Positions 33,150 to 44,545 of a stretch of DNA of 64,000 nucleotides are shown here, in pieces. A program made the translations under genes and the position numbers. Position 1 is the first letter of the stretch. Each line of letters opens with the position of its first letter. The notes under the pieces were generated by a model. That model searched no databases. It saw nothing but the letters and a program-made list of their open reading frames with translations, and was not told where the DNA came from. Origin of the DNA: Bufo bufo (lineage: Eukaryota; Chordata; Amphibia; Anura; Bufonidae); contig NC_053393.1 in assembly GCF_905171765.1 (NCBI RefSeq), forward strand, positions 191,855,921 through 191,919,920. The letters are read 5' to 3'.

Positions 33150-34110
33150 GTTGTGAATCTAGTTACCAGTCGTTTGGTAGAGAGTTTAGTCTTTTTGGAT
33201 TCTGTTCTAGCTTGACTTTGATTTTTGTTCTGATCTGTCCTCGATTGATTTACCATATTATGACCTTGTCACCATCATGAATCCTGCCTGACCCTCACTA
33301 GTTCTATACTTGTCAAAGTGCTACCTCATGTGGGAGTCATTTATGTGTCCATTTGGTTGATAACATGGACCAAAATGCTCACTTTTATAAAGTACGTATG
33401 TGTCTTGTTACTAATGGTTTGGTAGAGGTTTTAGTCTTCTTGGATTCTGTTTCAGCTTGATTTTAATTTATGTTCTGATCTGACCTCCATTGATTTCCCA
33501 TATTATGACCTTGCCCCAATCATGAATCCTGCCTGACTCTCACTAGTTCTATACTTGTCAAAGCTTTTCAGCATGTGGGAAGTATTTATGTGTCTATTTG
33601 GTGCATCATATGGACCAAAATGCTCACTTTCCTAATACTGGTATGTGTCTAGTTACTACTGGTTTGGTAGAGGTTTTAGTCTTCTTGAATTATGTCCCAG
33701 CTTGATTTTGATTTGTGTTCTAATCTGGCCTCGATTGATTTCCCATATTATGACCTTGCCCCCATCATGAACCCTGCCTGACTCTCACTAGTTCTATACT
33801 TGTCAAAGCTCTACCGCGCGTGTGTCCATCTGGTTGATAACATGGACCAAAATGCTCACTTTCATAACACAGGTACAGTGTGTGTCTAGTTACCAGTGGT
33901 TTGGCAGAGCTTTTAGTCTTCTCAGATTCTTTTTCAGCTTGATTATGATTTGTGTTCTGATCTGGCCTCCATTGATTTCCCATTTTATGACCTTGCTTCC
34001 ATTATGAACCCTGCCTGACCCTCATTATTTCTATACTTGTCAAGGCTCTACGGCATGTGGGAGATATTTACATACATGTCCATCTGATTTATAACATGAA
34101 CCAAATTTCT
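33150..34110. repeat. ~245-bp tandem repeat, four copies
   Basis: TTTAGTCTTCTT recurs near 33185, 33431, 33676 and 33912, giving periods of about 245, 245 and 237. Shared motifs: ATTGATTTCCCATATTATGA, CCTGCCTGAC and ATGGACCAAAATGCTCAC. Copies are diverged by several percent, so the array is not new. Short frames inside are repeat artefacts. Confidence 0.9.
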
Positions 34111-34892
34111 CATATTCATGAAATGTTTTCATACTTACTACACAGATAATTAGATATTATATTTTAATAACGATACTTCTACCCACCATGGTTTTCTTAA
34201 AGAATACCTGCCTGAAACAGAATTTCTGTGAGGCCTAGATGAAAAAACATCCAAAAATCGACATAACCTTACACTTGCTCGTGTTTTCCATGTTTCCAAT
34301 AAAATGTGGTGGAACAAAGCAATTTGTGTCATTTTCATTTTCTATAAAAGTTGGGTCTACAGAGGTATGAAGATTGAAGAACCATCCATCCACATAGAAA
34401 TAAGCTGTTATTACCCATGATTAATATGCCTCTACACCTCAAGTGACTTCATCCCATAAAAACCTTTAAAAAACCCTGATCTATCGTAAACAACAGAAAT
34501 AATATTCAATGCTTTCACAAAGAGACATACTGTAATGCAAAATGGTGAATCGCTCCTTAGGGATTGGAGCCTGAATGCGTTTGATAAATTATAGCACACT
34601 CTTTCCTAAATCCTCCCTTTACTAATCTATTAATCTCTCACTGAAGCACAAGAAGAATTGACAACACTGGGGAAAATTAACTTGAACGCTGACATAATTT
34701 CACGTTTCAATTAGCCAAGATTAGATTGTGAAAAAGTCATATTTACTGACTACAATTAACCTTTCCCAAGTTGGACTCGGTTTCGGGACTAGGTGTGGGG
34801 TGGAGCGTTTGCTACCGAACCTGGATCACAGAGAGGAACTTTAAGCCAATCTTGATTACCAAATCCATGTCTTGAGATATAATTCTAGTTAC
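34111..34892. other. neto1 intron sequence
   Basis: Probably the 5' part of neto1 intron 3. No coding segment seen; moderately A/T-rich. Confidence 0.55.
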
Positions 34893-35030
34893 CTTCTATT
34901 ATATAAATGCACTCTCTGTCAGGAGCGTATTTGTTGGGGTAATTGGGCGAGGTAAAAATTCCTCCATCTGAATACTTTGTCCAGGTTCCACACTGCAACG
35001 ATTTCTGTCCTTCTGGAGTAGTTGGTTTGT
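34893..35030 (-). CDS. neto1: neto1 coding exon 3 (start of first CUB domain)
   Basis: A 138-nt exon on the minus strand between a CTTTTCAG acceptor (just above 35030) and a GTAAC donor (34888-34892). It reads through as 2 + 45 codons + 1 nt, matching the phases of exon 2. It encodes [17 protein letters not shown] and DRECIYIIE, the characteristic opening of the first CUB domain of NETO proteins. The residues fit NETO1 better than NETO2. NETO1 is a single-pass synaptic membrane protein with two extracellular CUB domains and an LDLa module. It is an auxiliary subunit of kainate receptors and associates with NMDA receptors. The first CUB Cys and the conserved YP and Cys positions are present. 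The next exon was not found, so intron 3 probably spans the rest of the left side. Confidence 0.9.
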
Positions 35031-35128
35031 CTGAAAAGAAAAAAAAAAAATGCATTACGTTAACTGTATTTCATTTTTCATTTCATCATAGAACTTGAAT
35101 CTAAACTATTTTTCTTTTCTGTACTCAC

Positions 35129-35182
35129 CTCCTATTTTTTTGGTTGCCCAAGACACATGCAGAATAATTAGACTCGTTACAA
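35129..35182 (-). CDS. neto1: neto1 coding exon 2 (signal peptide)
   Basis: A 54-nt minus-strand exon. The acceptor is a pyrimidine-rich tract ending TTGCAG above 35182; the donor is GTGAGTAC at 35121-35128. It reads as 2 nt + 17 codons + 1 nt, encoding VTSLIILHVSWATKKIG, the hydrophobic core and end of a signal peptide. It corresponds to the SLIILH...ATKK region of vertebrate NETO1. Intron 2, between this exon and exon 3, is only 98 bp. The donor phase joins exactly with exon 3 to form an Asp codon. Too short to show as an open reading frame, but the splice sites, phases and sequence agree. Confidence 0.88.
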
Positions 35183-35228
35183 CTGCAATAAAAGAAAACA
35201 CCTTGTGGTTTAGAAGCATTTCTCAAAG

Positions 35229-35246
35229 TCCCCCCCCCCCCCCCCA
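35229..35246. repeat. Poly-C tract in neto1 intron 1
   Basis: A homopolymer of about 18 C, prone to length error. Confidence 0.9.
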
Positions 35247-35268
35247 TCCCTACTGTACCCTCTGTACA

Positions 35269-35800
35269 GCATTGCAGGTTATTTACCTAGACGTAGCGCA
35301 CAGACATGAGGTGGTATGGGCAGATACTCAGATGGTATGGACTGCTGCCTCTGAGGATATAAAGTGCGTCTGATATGTCAGACAATGCGTTATGTCTCAC
35401 TGGCTCAGTCAGAAGACAAGGTGATGTGTGCTCTGCTGAACTCCTGGCATTGCAGGTTATTTACCTAGACGTAGCGCAGAGACATGAGGTGGTATGGGCA
35501 GATACTCAGATGGTATGGACTGCCGCCTCTGAGGATATAAAGTGCGTCTGATATGTCAGACAATGCCTTATGTCTCACTGGCTCAGTCAGAAGACAAGGT
35601 GATGTGTGCTCTGCTGAACTCCTGGCATTGCAGGTTATTTACCTAGACGTAGCGCATAGACATGAGGTGGTGGTATGGGCAGATACTCAGATGGTATGGA
35701 CTGCCGCCTCTGAGGATATAAAGTGCGTCTGATATGTCAGACAATGCGTTATGTCTCACTGACTCAGGTGATGTGTGCTCTGCTGAACTCCTGGCCCCCT
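35269..35800. repeat. 178-bp tandem triplication in neto1 intron 1
   Basis: ATTGCAGGTTATTTACCTAG recurs at 35271, 35449 and 35627, period 178. Copies are nearly identical; the third has a small GGT expansion and loses about 15 bp near its end. This suggests recent duplication. Confidence 0.93.
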
Positions 35801-36389
35801 GAGGTGGCCACAGCAACCAAGGAATAATAGGACATAGCTAAATAGACAAGGTTTTATCAGGGGGGAAAAAGTATAATAAGGCGATGTGATAAGAACAGGT
35901 ATATTATATTGTCACGCTTCAAATCCTATTCCAAATGAAAGGGCAATCTAAAGAAAGGAGATCCTAAACCTTGGCTGTTCATCATAGGAGCAGCATCAAT
36001 AGCCCAATATATTGACTCCCAGATGGAGCTGTCCTAGGTTCTTAATGAGTTCTGGAAATGAACCTTCTTGAAATGGGAATTTGTTTATGTAGTAGAACTG
36101 AGGAATTTTACTCTAGTCCTGTCCATCTAGATCTGTAGATAGAGGCACCCATGACAGTGTCCTACAGCCCTTTATCATATTAAGGAGCACTCTGCTGTGC
36201 ACAGCATTTACTAATCACTGCAGACAGGGAAAGGGCACTGTTATACCTCCATCCACCACAGCAGCATCCCCCCCTTCCCCCCCTCCCATAGCAGTATATG
36301 GCAGTTGTGCTACATCTCCAGAATGTCAATGTAGCAGCAGCACTAGATCCAGGATGCAATGTCTGGGCTGCAGCTGAAGGCATACTCAC
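35801..36389. other. Rest of neto1 intron 1
   Basis: No additional coding sequence. A C-rich run lies near 36268-36285. Confidence 0.6.
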
Positions 36390-36417
36390 TGTGACACAAG
36401 CTGCGCCCATGGACCAT
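36390..36417 (-). CDS. neto1: neto1 coding exon 1 with start codon
   Basis: The coding part of the first exon, 28 nt on the minus strand: ATG at 36417-36415, nine codons (MVHGRSLCH) plus one base, then a GTGAGT donor at 36384-36389. Vertebrate NETO1 begins with a similar M-x-x-GRSLxH sequence. The single A left at the donor joins exon 2's TT to give Ile, keeping the frame. An in-frame TAA lies 12 bases upstream of the ATG, and the start context has G at -3 and G at +4, which supports this start. Intron 1 is about 1.2 kb (35183-36389). The 5' UTR continues to higher coordinates. Confidence 0.87.
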
Positions 36418-37270
36418 GTCTGTTCCTTACACAAGGGGCTTCGATCTCCACTAATTCCATTTAGATCCGGGAGGACTTCCAGCGCGGGGGGAATAGGATG
36501 ATGGGTGAGCAGGAATTGCCACGACCTCTCAAGTAATCACCATGATCGCCTGGAAGGGGGTCTTAGAAGAGTAGGTCACACACACTAGATCACCTCTCCC
36601 GGCCAGATCCCCAGATCGCTGCAACAGATCGCCATGGTCACTTGCTCCTCACCATCATCAGGGGTAAGGCTGGAGATCACGGGGGAGGCAGGAGGCTACT
36701 CATCATTAGTTTCGTGCAGCCGCATGCAGGCAGGACGAGGTTCACACAGCAGCGGTTCCTGGGGCTTCTTCCCGAGCAGTGAAAGGATTAATGGGTCCGT
36801 CATCTGCTCGCTCCACCTTTGCAATCTTCTGCGGGGAAGCTTTACAAATATAGAGATTTAGGAATATTTCGGCGATGAAATCCGCATTAAAACGGCGAAA
36901 TCCCTGACTGTGGAGCAAATCCAAAGTCTCTGCTTGTCTCATAGTATCAAGCAGCAGAGCGATGTGAGGAGCGCAGGCACTCAGCCCTGTACAAGCCGCA
37001 CTGTGTGAATGGTCCTCCGCAGCAGGCTCAAGTTTAGCGGGAGTGCAGCAGGTAGGTACAAGCAGAGGTGGCCACCATGTCCGCAGGATACAAGTCACCT
37101 TCCATGACTACAGATCCGGCACTGACATCCAGTCCTTCACTTTCCATGAGGTGCCCTCTTGCAGAGCGCAGGGCCGGCCATCAGGGGGCGCTGCTGCCTC
37201 CTCTACCGCAAGCACTCCTCCAGCTTCCCTCTGACTGCACACTCTCAGCAGCCCCAGACTGAGAAGCAAC
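36418..37270 (-). promoter_or_regulatory. neto1: Probable neto1 5' UTR and promoter region
   Basis: Directly upstream of the neto1 start codon. The segment is richer in G+C and CpG than its surroundings (for example CCAGCGCGGGG near 36480, and CpGs through 36860-37060 and 37140-37200). No TATA box was identified with confidence and the transcription start cannot be set from sequence. Assigned from position and composition only. Confidence 0.55.
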
Positions 37271-37699
37271 GCCAGGGCTTAGCATATTATGGAAGGAGGG
37301 AGGGGATTGCTGTGAAGTGAGGACTGTTCTCTATTTCCCTTACTATCTGCAGAAGAGAAGCTAAGTACTCCTTCTCTGCCTCCATGAGAGCAGAACTTGC
37401 TGCATGCCTGTTGTGCATAGCTATCCTTAAAGGTAACGTGCCACCAAAAAGGCTATCTGCCGGTAAAAACATATCCTTTTTTTTTCTAATCAAAATGTTA
37501 TTTTAGGATGACAGATTGTGTGTAGCTTAATAACACAAAGACAACGATAAGAGGAATATAAGCATTGTCCGTTCTGTCATCTGGTTCTTCTAATGCAAAC
37601 CTGTTCTCCATAAATGGTTAAACCTGCGGTGTGAAGGCATCTGACAACTAACAGAAAAAATGGAATTATAGGACAGCGATAACTTATGAATGATCTAGC
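37271..37699. other. Upstream flank of neto1
   Basis: No gene. A TTAAAGGTAACGTGCCACC near 37428 resembles one end of a TTAA MITE. Confidence 0.45.
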
Positions 37700-40275
37700 A
37701 ACATAAATCTAGTTCCTAAGGGTACGGCCGACACGGGCAGGTTTCCTGATGCAGGTTTGGAGACCAAAACCAAGAATTTATTCAAAAGAGAACTGTCCTT
37801 TATACTTTCTCTCCTTTTATGATCCACTACTGATTTTGACTTCCAAAACTGCATCAGGAAACCTGACCATGTGGTCGTACCCGAATAGCGATGATCCTGA
37901 TGGTCACTGCACACTTCATTTTCAAATGGACACCAAAATGGACAAATATAACCGAGCTAGCAACATAAGTCTAGTTCATAAGGGTACGGCCACACGGGCA
38001 GGTTTGGAGACCAAAACCAGGAAGGAATTCAAAAGAGAGGAGAAGTCATATCTGTCCTTTATTCGTTCCCTCCTTTCATGATCCACTCCTGATTTTGGCT
38101 TCTAAAATGGCATGGAGAAACCTTATTGTGTGGTCATACCCAAATATCGTTGATCTTGAGGGTCACTGCACAACTCATGTCCAAAAGGACACCAACATGG
38201 ACAAATATAACTGAGCTAGCAAAAAAATCTAGTTCAGAAGGGACACACGGTCAGGTTTCCTGATGCAGTTTTGGAGACCAAAACCAAGAAGGAATTCAAA
38301 AGAGAGGAGAAGTCATATCTGTCCTTTATTCGTTCCCTCCTTTCATGATCCACTCCTGATTTTGGCTTCTAAAATGGGATGGAGAAGCCTTATTGTGTGG
38401 TCATACCCAAATATCGTTGATCTTGAGGGTCACTGCACAACTCATGTCCAAAAGGACACCAACATGGACAAATATAACTGAGCTAGCAAAAAAATCTAGT
38501 TCAGAAGGGTCATGCGGTCAGGTTTCCTGATGCAGTTTTGGAGACCAAAACCAAGAAGGAATTCAAAAGAGGAGAAGTCGTATCTGTCCTTTATACTTTC
38601 TCTCCTTTTATGATCCACTACTGATTTTGACTTCCAAAACTACATCAGGAAACCTGACCATGTGGTCGTACCCGAATAGCGATGATCCTGATGGGTACTG
38701 CACACCTCATTTTCAAATGGACACCAAAATGGACAAATATAACTGCGCTAGCAACATAAGTCTAGTTCTTAAGGGTACGGCCACACGGGCAGGTTTGGAG
38801 ACCAAAACCAGGAAGGAATTTAAAAAGAGAGGAGAAGTCATATCTGTCCTTAAGGCTACTTTCACACTAGCGTTCGGGTGTCCGCTCGTGCGCACCGCTT
38901 GAAGGGGCTCACGAGCGGCCCCGAACGCATCCGTCTGGCCCCAATGCATTCTCAGTGGAGGCGGATCCACTGAGAATGCATCCGCCTGCCAGCGTTCAGC
39001 CTCCGCTCCGCTCAGTGAGCGGACACCTGAACGCTGCTTGCAGCGTTCGGGTGTCCGCCTGGCCGTGCGGAGGCGAGCGGATCCGTCCAGACTTATAATG
39101 TAAGTCAATGGGGACGGATCCGCTTGAAGATGACACAATATGGCTCAATCTTCAAGCGGATCCGTTCCCCATTGACTTTCAATGTAAAGTCTGAACGGAT
39201 CCGCTCAGACAACTTTCACACTTAGACAATTTTCTAAGTTTTAATGCAGACGCATCCGTTCTGAACGGATGCGAACGTCTGCATTATCGGAGCGGATCCG
39301 TCTGATGAAACATCAGACGGATCCGCTCCGAACGCTAGTGTGAAAGTAGCCTTATTCGTTGCCTCCTTTCATGATCCACTCCTGATTTTGGCTTCTAAAA
39401 TGGGATGGAGAAGCCTTATTGTGTGGTCATACCCAAATATCGTTGATCTTGAGGGTCACTGCACAACTCATGTCCAAAAGGACACCAACATGGACAAATA
39501 TAACTGAGCTAGCAAAAAAATCTAGTTCAGAAGGGTCACGCGGTCAGGTTTCCTGATGCAGTTTTGGAGACCAAAACCAAGAAGGAATTCAAAAGAGGAG
39601 AAGTCGTATCTGTCCTTTATACTTTCTCTCCTTTTATGATCCACTACTGATTTTGACTTCCAAAACTGCATCAGGAAACCTGACCATGTGGTCGTACCCG
39701 AATAGAGATGATCCTGATGGTCACTGCACACCTCATTTTCAAATGGACACCAAAATGGACAAATATAACTGAGCTAGCAACATAAGTCTAGTTCATAAGG
39801 GTACGGCCACACGGGCAGGTTTGGAGACCAAAACCAGGAAGGAATTCAAAAGAGAGGAGAAGTCATATCTGTCCTTTATTCGTTGCCTCCTTTCATGATC
39901 CACTCCTGATTTTGGCTTCTAAAATGGCACAAAGAAACCTTATTGTGTGGTCATACCCAAATATCGTTGATCTTGAGGGTCACTGCACACCTCATGTCCA
40001 AAAGGACACCAACATGGACAAATATAACTGAGCTAGCAAAAAAATCTAGTTCAGAAGGGCCACACGGTCAGGTTTCCTGATGCAGTTTTGGAGACCAAAA
40101 CCAAGAAGGAATTCAAAAGAGGAGAAGTCGTATCTGTCCTTTATACTTTCTCTCCTTTTATGATCCACTCCTGATTTTGGCTTCCAAAATTGCATGGCGA
40201 AAACTGACCATGTGGTCTTACCCTAATAGCACTGATGCTGAGGGTCACTGCACACCTCATGTCCAAAAGGACAAC
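37700..40275. repeat. ~260-bp satellite array derived from a TIR element, about 8 monomers
   Basis: CTAGTTC landmarks occur near 37711, 37971, 38230, 38496, 38764, 39523, 39789 and 40049. Monomers are of two types. Type A has ACTGATTTTGACTTCC and CATGTGGTCGTACCC; type B has TTGGCTTCTAAAATGG and TTATTGTGTGGTCATACCC. The order is roughly A-B-B-A-B-A-B-A. Each monomer has inverted ends (GGGTACGGCCACACGGGCAG against CCATGTGGTCGTACCC), so a short TIR element appears to have become tandem. One B monomer contains the insertion 38853-39351. Confidence 0.9.
38853..39351. mobile_element. Harbinger-like MITE with TTA target inside the satellite
   Basis: 499 bp, inverted ends AGGCTACTTTCACACTAGCG and CGCTAGTGTGAAAGTAGCCT, perfect for about 20 bp or more. 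Flanks TTA at 38850-38852 and 39352-39354 suggest a 3-bp TSD, as in PIF/Harbinger elements. The body is rich in GGATCCG and in nested palindromes. Neighbouring monomers give the empty-site sequence. Confidence 0.85.
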
Positions 40276-41242
40276 TAGGTGAGGATCCCATAGAGACATC
40301 CCCCCCCTCCCTGCATATAAATATAAAAAATAATAAAATAAATGTTATATAAGCAATGCAGCAGTGTAAAGTTTTGGCAGGCCTACATTGCGACATACTG
40401 TAATAAGAAAAGTACATGTAACATTTTTTTTTAAGGTGATGAGTGTTCATTAGTTTGAAAAATGTTTTATGGGTAGATTTCAATCAGTCAGTAGTCGTAG
40501 CTATGGCGCCATTATTTTTTTTAAACACATATTTAACCCTAGCAGCCTATATATTGTGTCATGAGTAAGGGTCATTGTGCAATGTAATGACCCGAAACGC
40601 GTAGACGCTGTTGTCTGTGTGTATGGCTTTTTTTAAATTCTTTTACATAAATAAACTACGGATCTTTATGGAGGCTGGATTTCTCCATATTTTGGTGTAA
40701 ATGTTAATGTCATTGGTGATACCGCCAATGACAGGTAACGTTTTTGAGTATACTGGCGGTATACAGTAGTTTTATCATTGCTCTTTTTGTGCATTACTCT
40801 TGTGTACTCGTCTTTACGATGGCCGGACGGCGAACAGATCCTAATGGTTATTTTTTATCTGTAAATGATGCATTTTTCACTATTTGTACAAAACAATTAT
40901 TTTAATAGATCGACAACGATTTAACTCCCAGTAATCCCATTATCAAAGTGGGATTCTTGTGTTTTGATCATTATTTTTGTGATTTACTATGGTAAATTGT
41001 TCAGGCTCGCGGACTCTTTTGATGTACACACAACACAATTTACAATGCAAATTCAATTATCAGATGTAAGGTAGATGATTTCGAATATTTCCTGCCATTC
41101 TGCTTATTTAGGAAGGATCAAAGCATTAAGCAGTGATTTATAACAACTGCTGTAAAAGAAAAACTGTGGTGTCGATGGTTTGTTACAGTGTATCAGCGTA
41201 GGTAGAGGCTATCAGATTGCAGTCCAGTATAGGAATGATATA
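40276..41242. repeat. Non-coding stretch with GACCCGAAACGCGTAGACG motif
   Basis: No gene. The segment around 40555-40685 (GTCATTGTGCAATG, CCCGAAACGCGTAG, then AATAAACTACGGATC) looks like a dispersed DNA repeat; its ends were not defined. Confidence 0.4.
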
Positions 41243-42950
41243 CAATGCATTCAGAAAGTCTTTAGACCCTTTAATTTTTTTTTTTACATTTTGTTATGTT
41301 GCTCTTTGTGCTAAAATAAACCAAAGATCAAGTTTTTCCCCATAATGACAATGTGAGAATGTAACACCCCAGAGTGGTGTTATCACTTCTGCACCTTGCT
41401 ACTGTCTTTACTGGTCTAACCTCATGTTATCTTATGCATTTATTGCAGGTTCTCCACAATGTGCATTCCTATTTTGTTATGTAACTGTTATGTTCACATG
41501 TAATATGCCTGGTTCAGCAGCAGGTGACAGCAAACACAGGAGAGCTGTGCTTAGATAGAATGGAAATTACCATTACATTCTAACCCCCCCACCACCACCC
41601 TCTGGAGAGAGGTGGGCGAGTCCCACTTACTGCCCGAAGGGTGGGGACCAGTTTCTAGTTAGTCTAGCTTACCCCCTGCTAAGGGACAGGTGTACCCACA
41701 CCAGCCAGAGCACCTTAAGCTCTGCTGGCCATGGAGGCCAAAGCTTGAAGACTAAGGAGCCAGGAGGAAAGTTCTCTGGCATAACCTAGAGTCAGACTAC
41801 AGGGAGAAAGTGCAGCTTACAGAGGAAGCCAAGTTACCAAGTCAGCTTGTCAGTACAGCAGAGAGAGAGAAAGCAAGAAGAGTTATTGAAGAAGCCTGCC
41901 AGTTTAATGCTAAAGCCTGCTGGGACCAAGAAAAAGTCTGTAAACCGTTTTGGAGAACGTTTATGCAGAGTAAAGCTGCTGTTCAACTACATACAAGGTC
42001 TGGACTCAAGTTCTTCATTAATCCCTCAATTATTCCTCCTATTTATTGCTTTGGATCCAAAGCCTGGGGTCCAGCCATATCCAGGTAGGAGTACCGTGAC
42101 ACATAGAGAGACATTTTAGGCCGCAACATGCCACTCGGCAATTCCTACACCTGGGTCACGATTTAGAGAGGGCCCTATGGGGAGGCGCCCGTTGCAAGAA
42201 CGAAATGTATTGCATTGAAATAAGTATTCAGACCCTTTACTCAAGACTTATGTGAAGAATCTTTGGCAGTGATTATAGCCCCCAGTCTCCTTGGATATGA
42301 TGCCATAGGGTTTGCACACCTGGATTTGGGGATTTTCTGCTACTCTTCTCTACAGATCCTCTCAAGCTCGGTCAGGTTGGACTACAGATAAGAATGTCTC
42401 TGGACTTTGCTTCATTCAGCTTTCCATTAACCCCAACCGGTGTGTCCCCCCCCCCCCCCCAGCCTGATGCTGCCACCACGATGCTTCAATGAAGGGATGG
42501 TATTGGGCATGTGATGAGCTCTGTCTGGATTTAAAACTTGACACTTAGAATTGAGGCCAGAAAGTTTAATCATGGTTTCATCAGACTAGAAATTCTGTTT
42601 CTGACAGCGTGAAAGTATTTAGGTGCTTTTTTTGACAAAATTTTGTTTGTCTTTTACTGAGGGTCCGATTCTTTCTGATCACTGAGCCATAAAGCCCAGA
42701 TTGGTGGAATGCTGCAGTGATGATGGACCTTCTGGAGGTTTCTCCCATCTGCACACAGGATCTTTGGAGGTCAGTCAGAATGACCATTGGGTTAATGGTC
42801 AACTCTCTTATTAAGGCCTTTTCCCCCTAATTACTCGGGTGGACAGCTGGAAGTAGAGTCTTGGTTTTTCCAGACTTCTTTAATTTAAGAATTATGGAGG
42901 CCACTGTGCTTTTGGGAACTTTCAGTGCATCTCTAATGCGAAAGTCTATG
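41243..42950. mobile_element. Tc1/mariner-type relic interrupted by a solo LTR
   Basis: Starts TGCATTCAGAAAGTCTTTAG, a terminal sequence of a common fish/frog Tc1-type family (from memory), and resumes after the insertion with AAGTATTCAGACCCTTTACT at about 42221. Internal pieces such as CTGATGCTGCCACCACGATG and TGGTTTCATCAGACTAGAAA match that family. It is heavily decayed, contains a poly-C run (about 42446-42463), and its far terminus was not seen. Confidence 0.65.
41360..42196. mobile_element. Candidate solo LTR
   Basis: 837 bp beginning TGTAAC and ending GTTGCA (TG...CA, imperfect inverted tips), flanked by AGAA at 41356-41359 and 42197-42200. It contains promoter-like and C-rich segments but no pol motifs. 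The Tc1-type sequence is continuous across the empty site. A 4-bp TSD fits some LTR elements. Confidence 0.65.
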
Positions 42951-44089
42951 AGAAAACCAATCCCCCAAAATTAAAATACAGAAATAATGTTAAAAAATTA
43001 ACATCATGGGTATTGCTGCATGCAAAAACGCTTGTACTATGAAAATATAAAAAATATTTATCCTGTACGGCAAATGGCGAAATGGAAAAAAAAAAAAAGG
43101 AAAAATGGGCGTTTTTCTTCGCCTCCCACAAAAAATTTAATACAAAGTGATCAAAAAGTCATACACACCCCAGAATGGTATCAATAAAAAAGTACAGATT
43201 GTCCCGCAAAAAATTAGAGCTCTCACATCTCCGTACACATAAAAATTGTTTATGAGGGAATGCAAAGGAAACATTTGTTTTTTTTCCCAAAGTTAAAAAA
43301 AAAATTTCGGTATTAAAACGCAAGAAAAACTATACATATGTGGTATCATTGTAATCATACTGACCCAGAGAATAAAAGTAAACCTCAGAGTGGAAGGAGC
43401 ACCATATGGCTTTTGGAGAGCGGATTTAGCTGGAATGGTAATTGGGAGCTATGTCACATATGAAGACACCCTGAGATGGCCCTACAGTGGAAACCCTCAA
43501 AAAGTAACCCCATTCTGGAAAATTCACCTTGAATATTTCAAGGTGCGTAGTGAGCACTTTGACCCATCAGGTGTTTCACAGAATTAGGAAACTCTTGGCT
43601 GTGAAAATGAAAAAAATACAATTTCCAGAAAAAGTTGCTTCACACATTTTTCACTTTCACAAGGGGAAACAGGACAAAATGCACCCCACATTTTGTTCCC
43701 TATTTCCCCCCTGAATACGCCAACACCCCATATGTGCTCAAAAAATGATGTATGGATGCATGGCAGGATTCAAAAGGGAAGTAGCGCCATAGGGCTTTTG
43801 GAGGACAGATTTTGCAGGATTGACTTTTGGGAGCTATGTCATATATGAAGACACCCTGAGGTACCCCTAGAGTGGAAACCACAAAAAGTGACTCCATTCT
43901 GGAAACTACACCCCTCAAAGAATATCTCAAGATGTGTAGTGAGAACTTTGTCCTCACAGGGGATTCATGGAATTGGCTGTGAAAATGAAAAAATTCAATT
44001 TTTTCCAGAAAAATGGACTTTAGGTCAAAATTTTTCACTTTCACATGGGGGAACTGGAGAAAATGCACCCCCTAATTTATTGCCCCCAT
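42951..44089. repeat. Dispersed repeat with two ~400-bp subunits
   Basis: Two diverged copies (about 43390-43740 and 43790-44090) share GCTTTTGGA, GGGAGCTATGTCA, GAAGACACCCTGAG and TCACTTTCACA. The preceding part has CCCGCAAAAAATTAG and GTGATCAAAAAGTCATA, also seen in the element at 50937-59218, so the two are related. No convincing protein. Confidence 0.65.
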
Positions 44090-44545
44090 AATGTGCCAGT
44101 ATAAAATACCCCTATATAGTGCCCCCAGTAAATGCCTCCATAGTGCTCCTCTCCCCCTTCCTCCTAGTGCCACCCATAATGTACCAGTATAAAATGCCCC
44201 AGTAGATGCCCTCACTGTCCACCATAATTTACAAGTATAAAATACCCCTTCTTAGTGCCCCTTGTAGATGACCCCATAGTACTCCTCTCCCCCCTTCCTC
44301 ATAGTACCCACCATAATGTGTCCCAGTATAAAATTCTACTGTACAGAGCCCCCCATATAAAACACCCCTTCTTTGTGGCCTTAGTAGATGCCCCTATAGT
44401 GCCCCCAATAATGTGCCAGTAATAACACCCCCCCATAATATGCCAGTAGTGACAGCCCCCCCATTATGTGCCAGTAATGACAGCCCCCCATTATGTGCCA
44501 GTAGCCAGAGCCCCCCATTATGTGCCAGTAGCCACCAGTATTGTG
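44090..44545. repeat. Degenerate C-rich minisatellite
   Basis: Units of about 30-60 bp on the theme CATAATGTGCCAGTA plus a C run and TAGTGCCCC. The last four units (44425-44530, CCATTATGTGCCAGTA) are the most regular, about 29-32 bp. Confidence 0.8.

Noticed and set aside
1..34892. Search for neto1 exon 4 (rest of the first CUB domain)
   Set aside because: No segment with the expected CUB1 continuation next to splice sites was seen on the minus strand; it is most likely outside the window, though a decayed or missed exon cannot be excluded without alignment.
41810..42119. Two overlapping ~90-residue frames
   Set aside because: They lie within the candidate solo LTR and show no pol or env motif.
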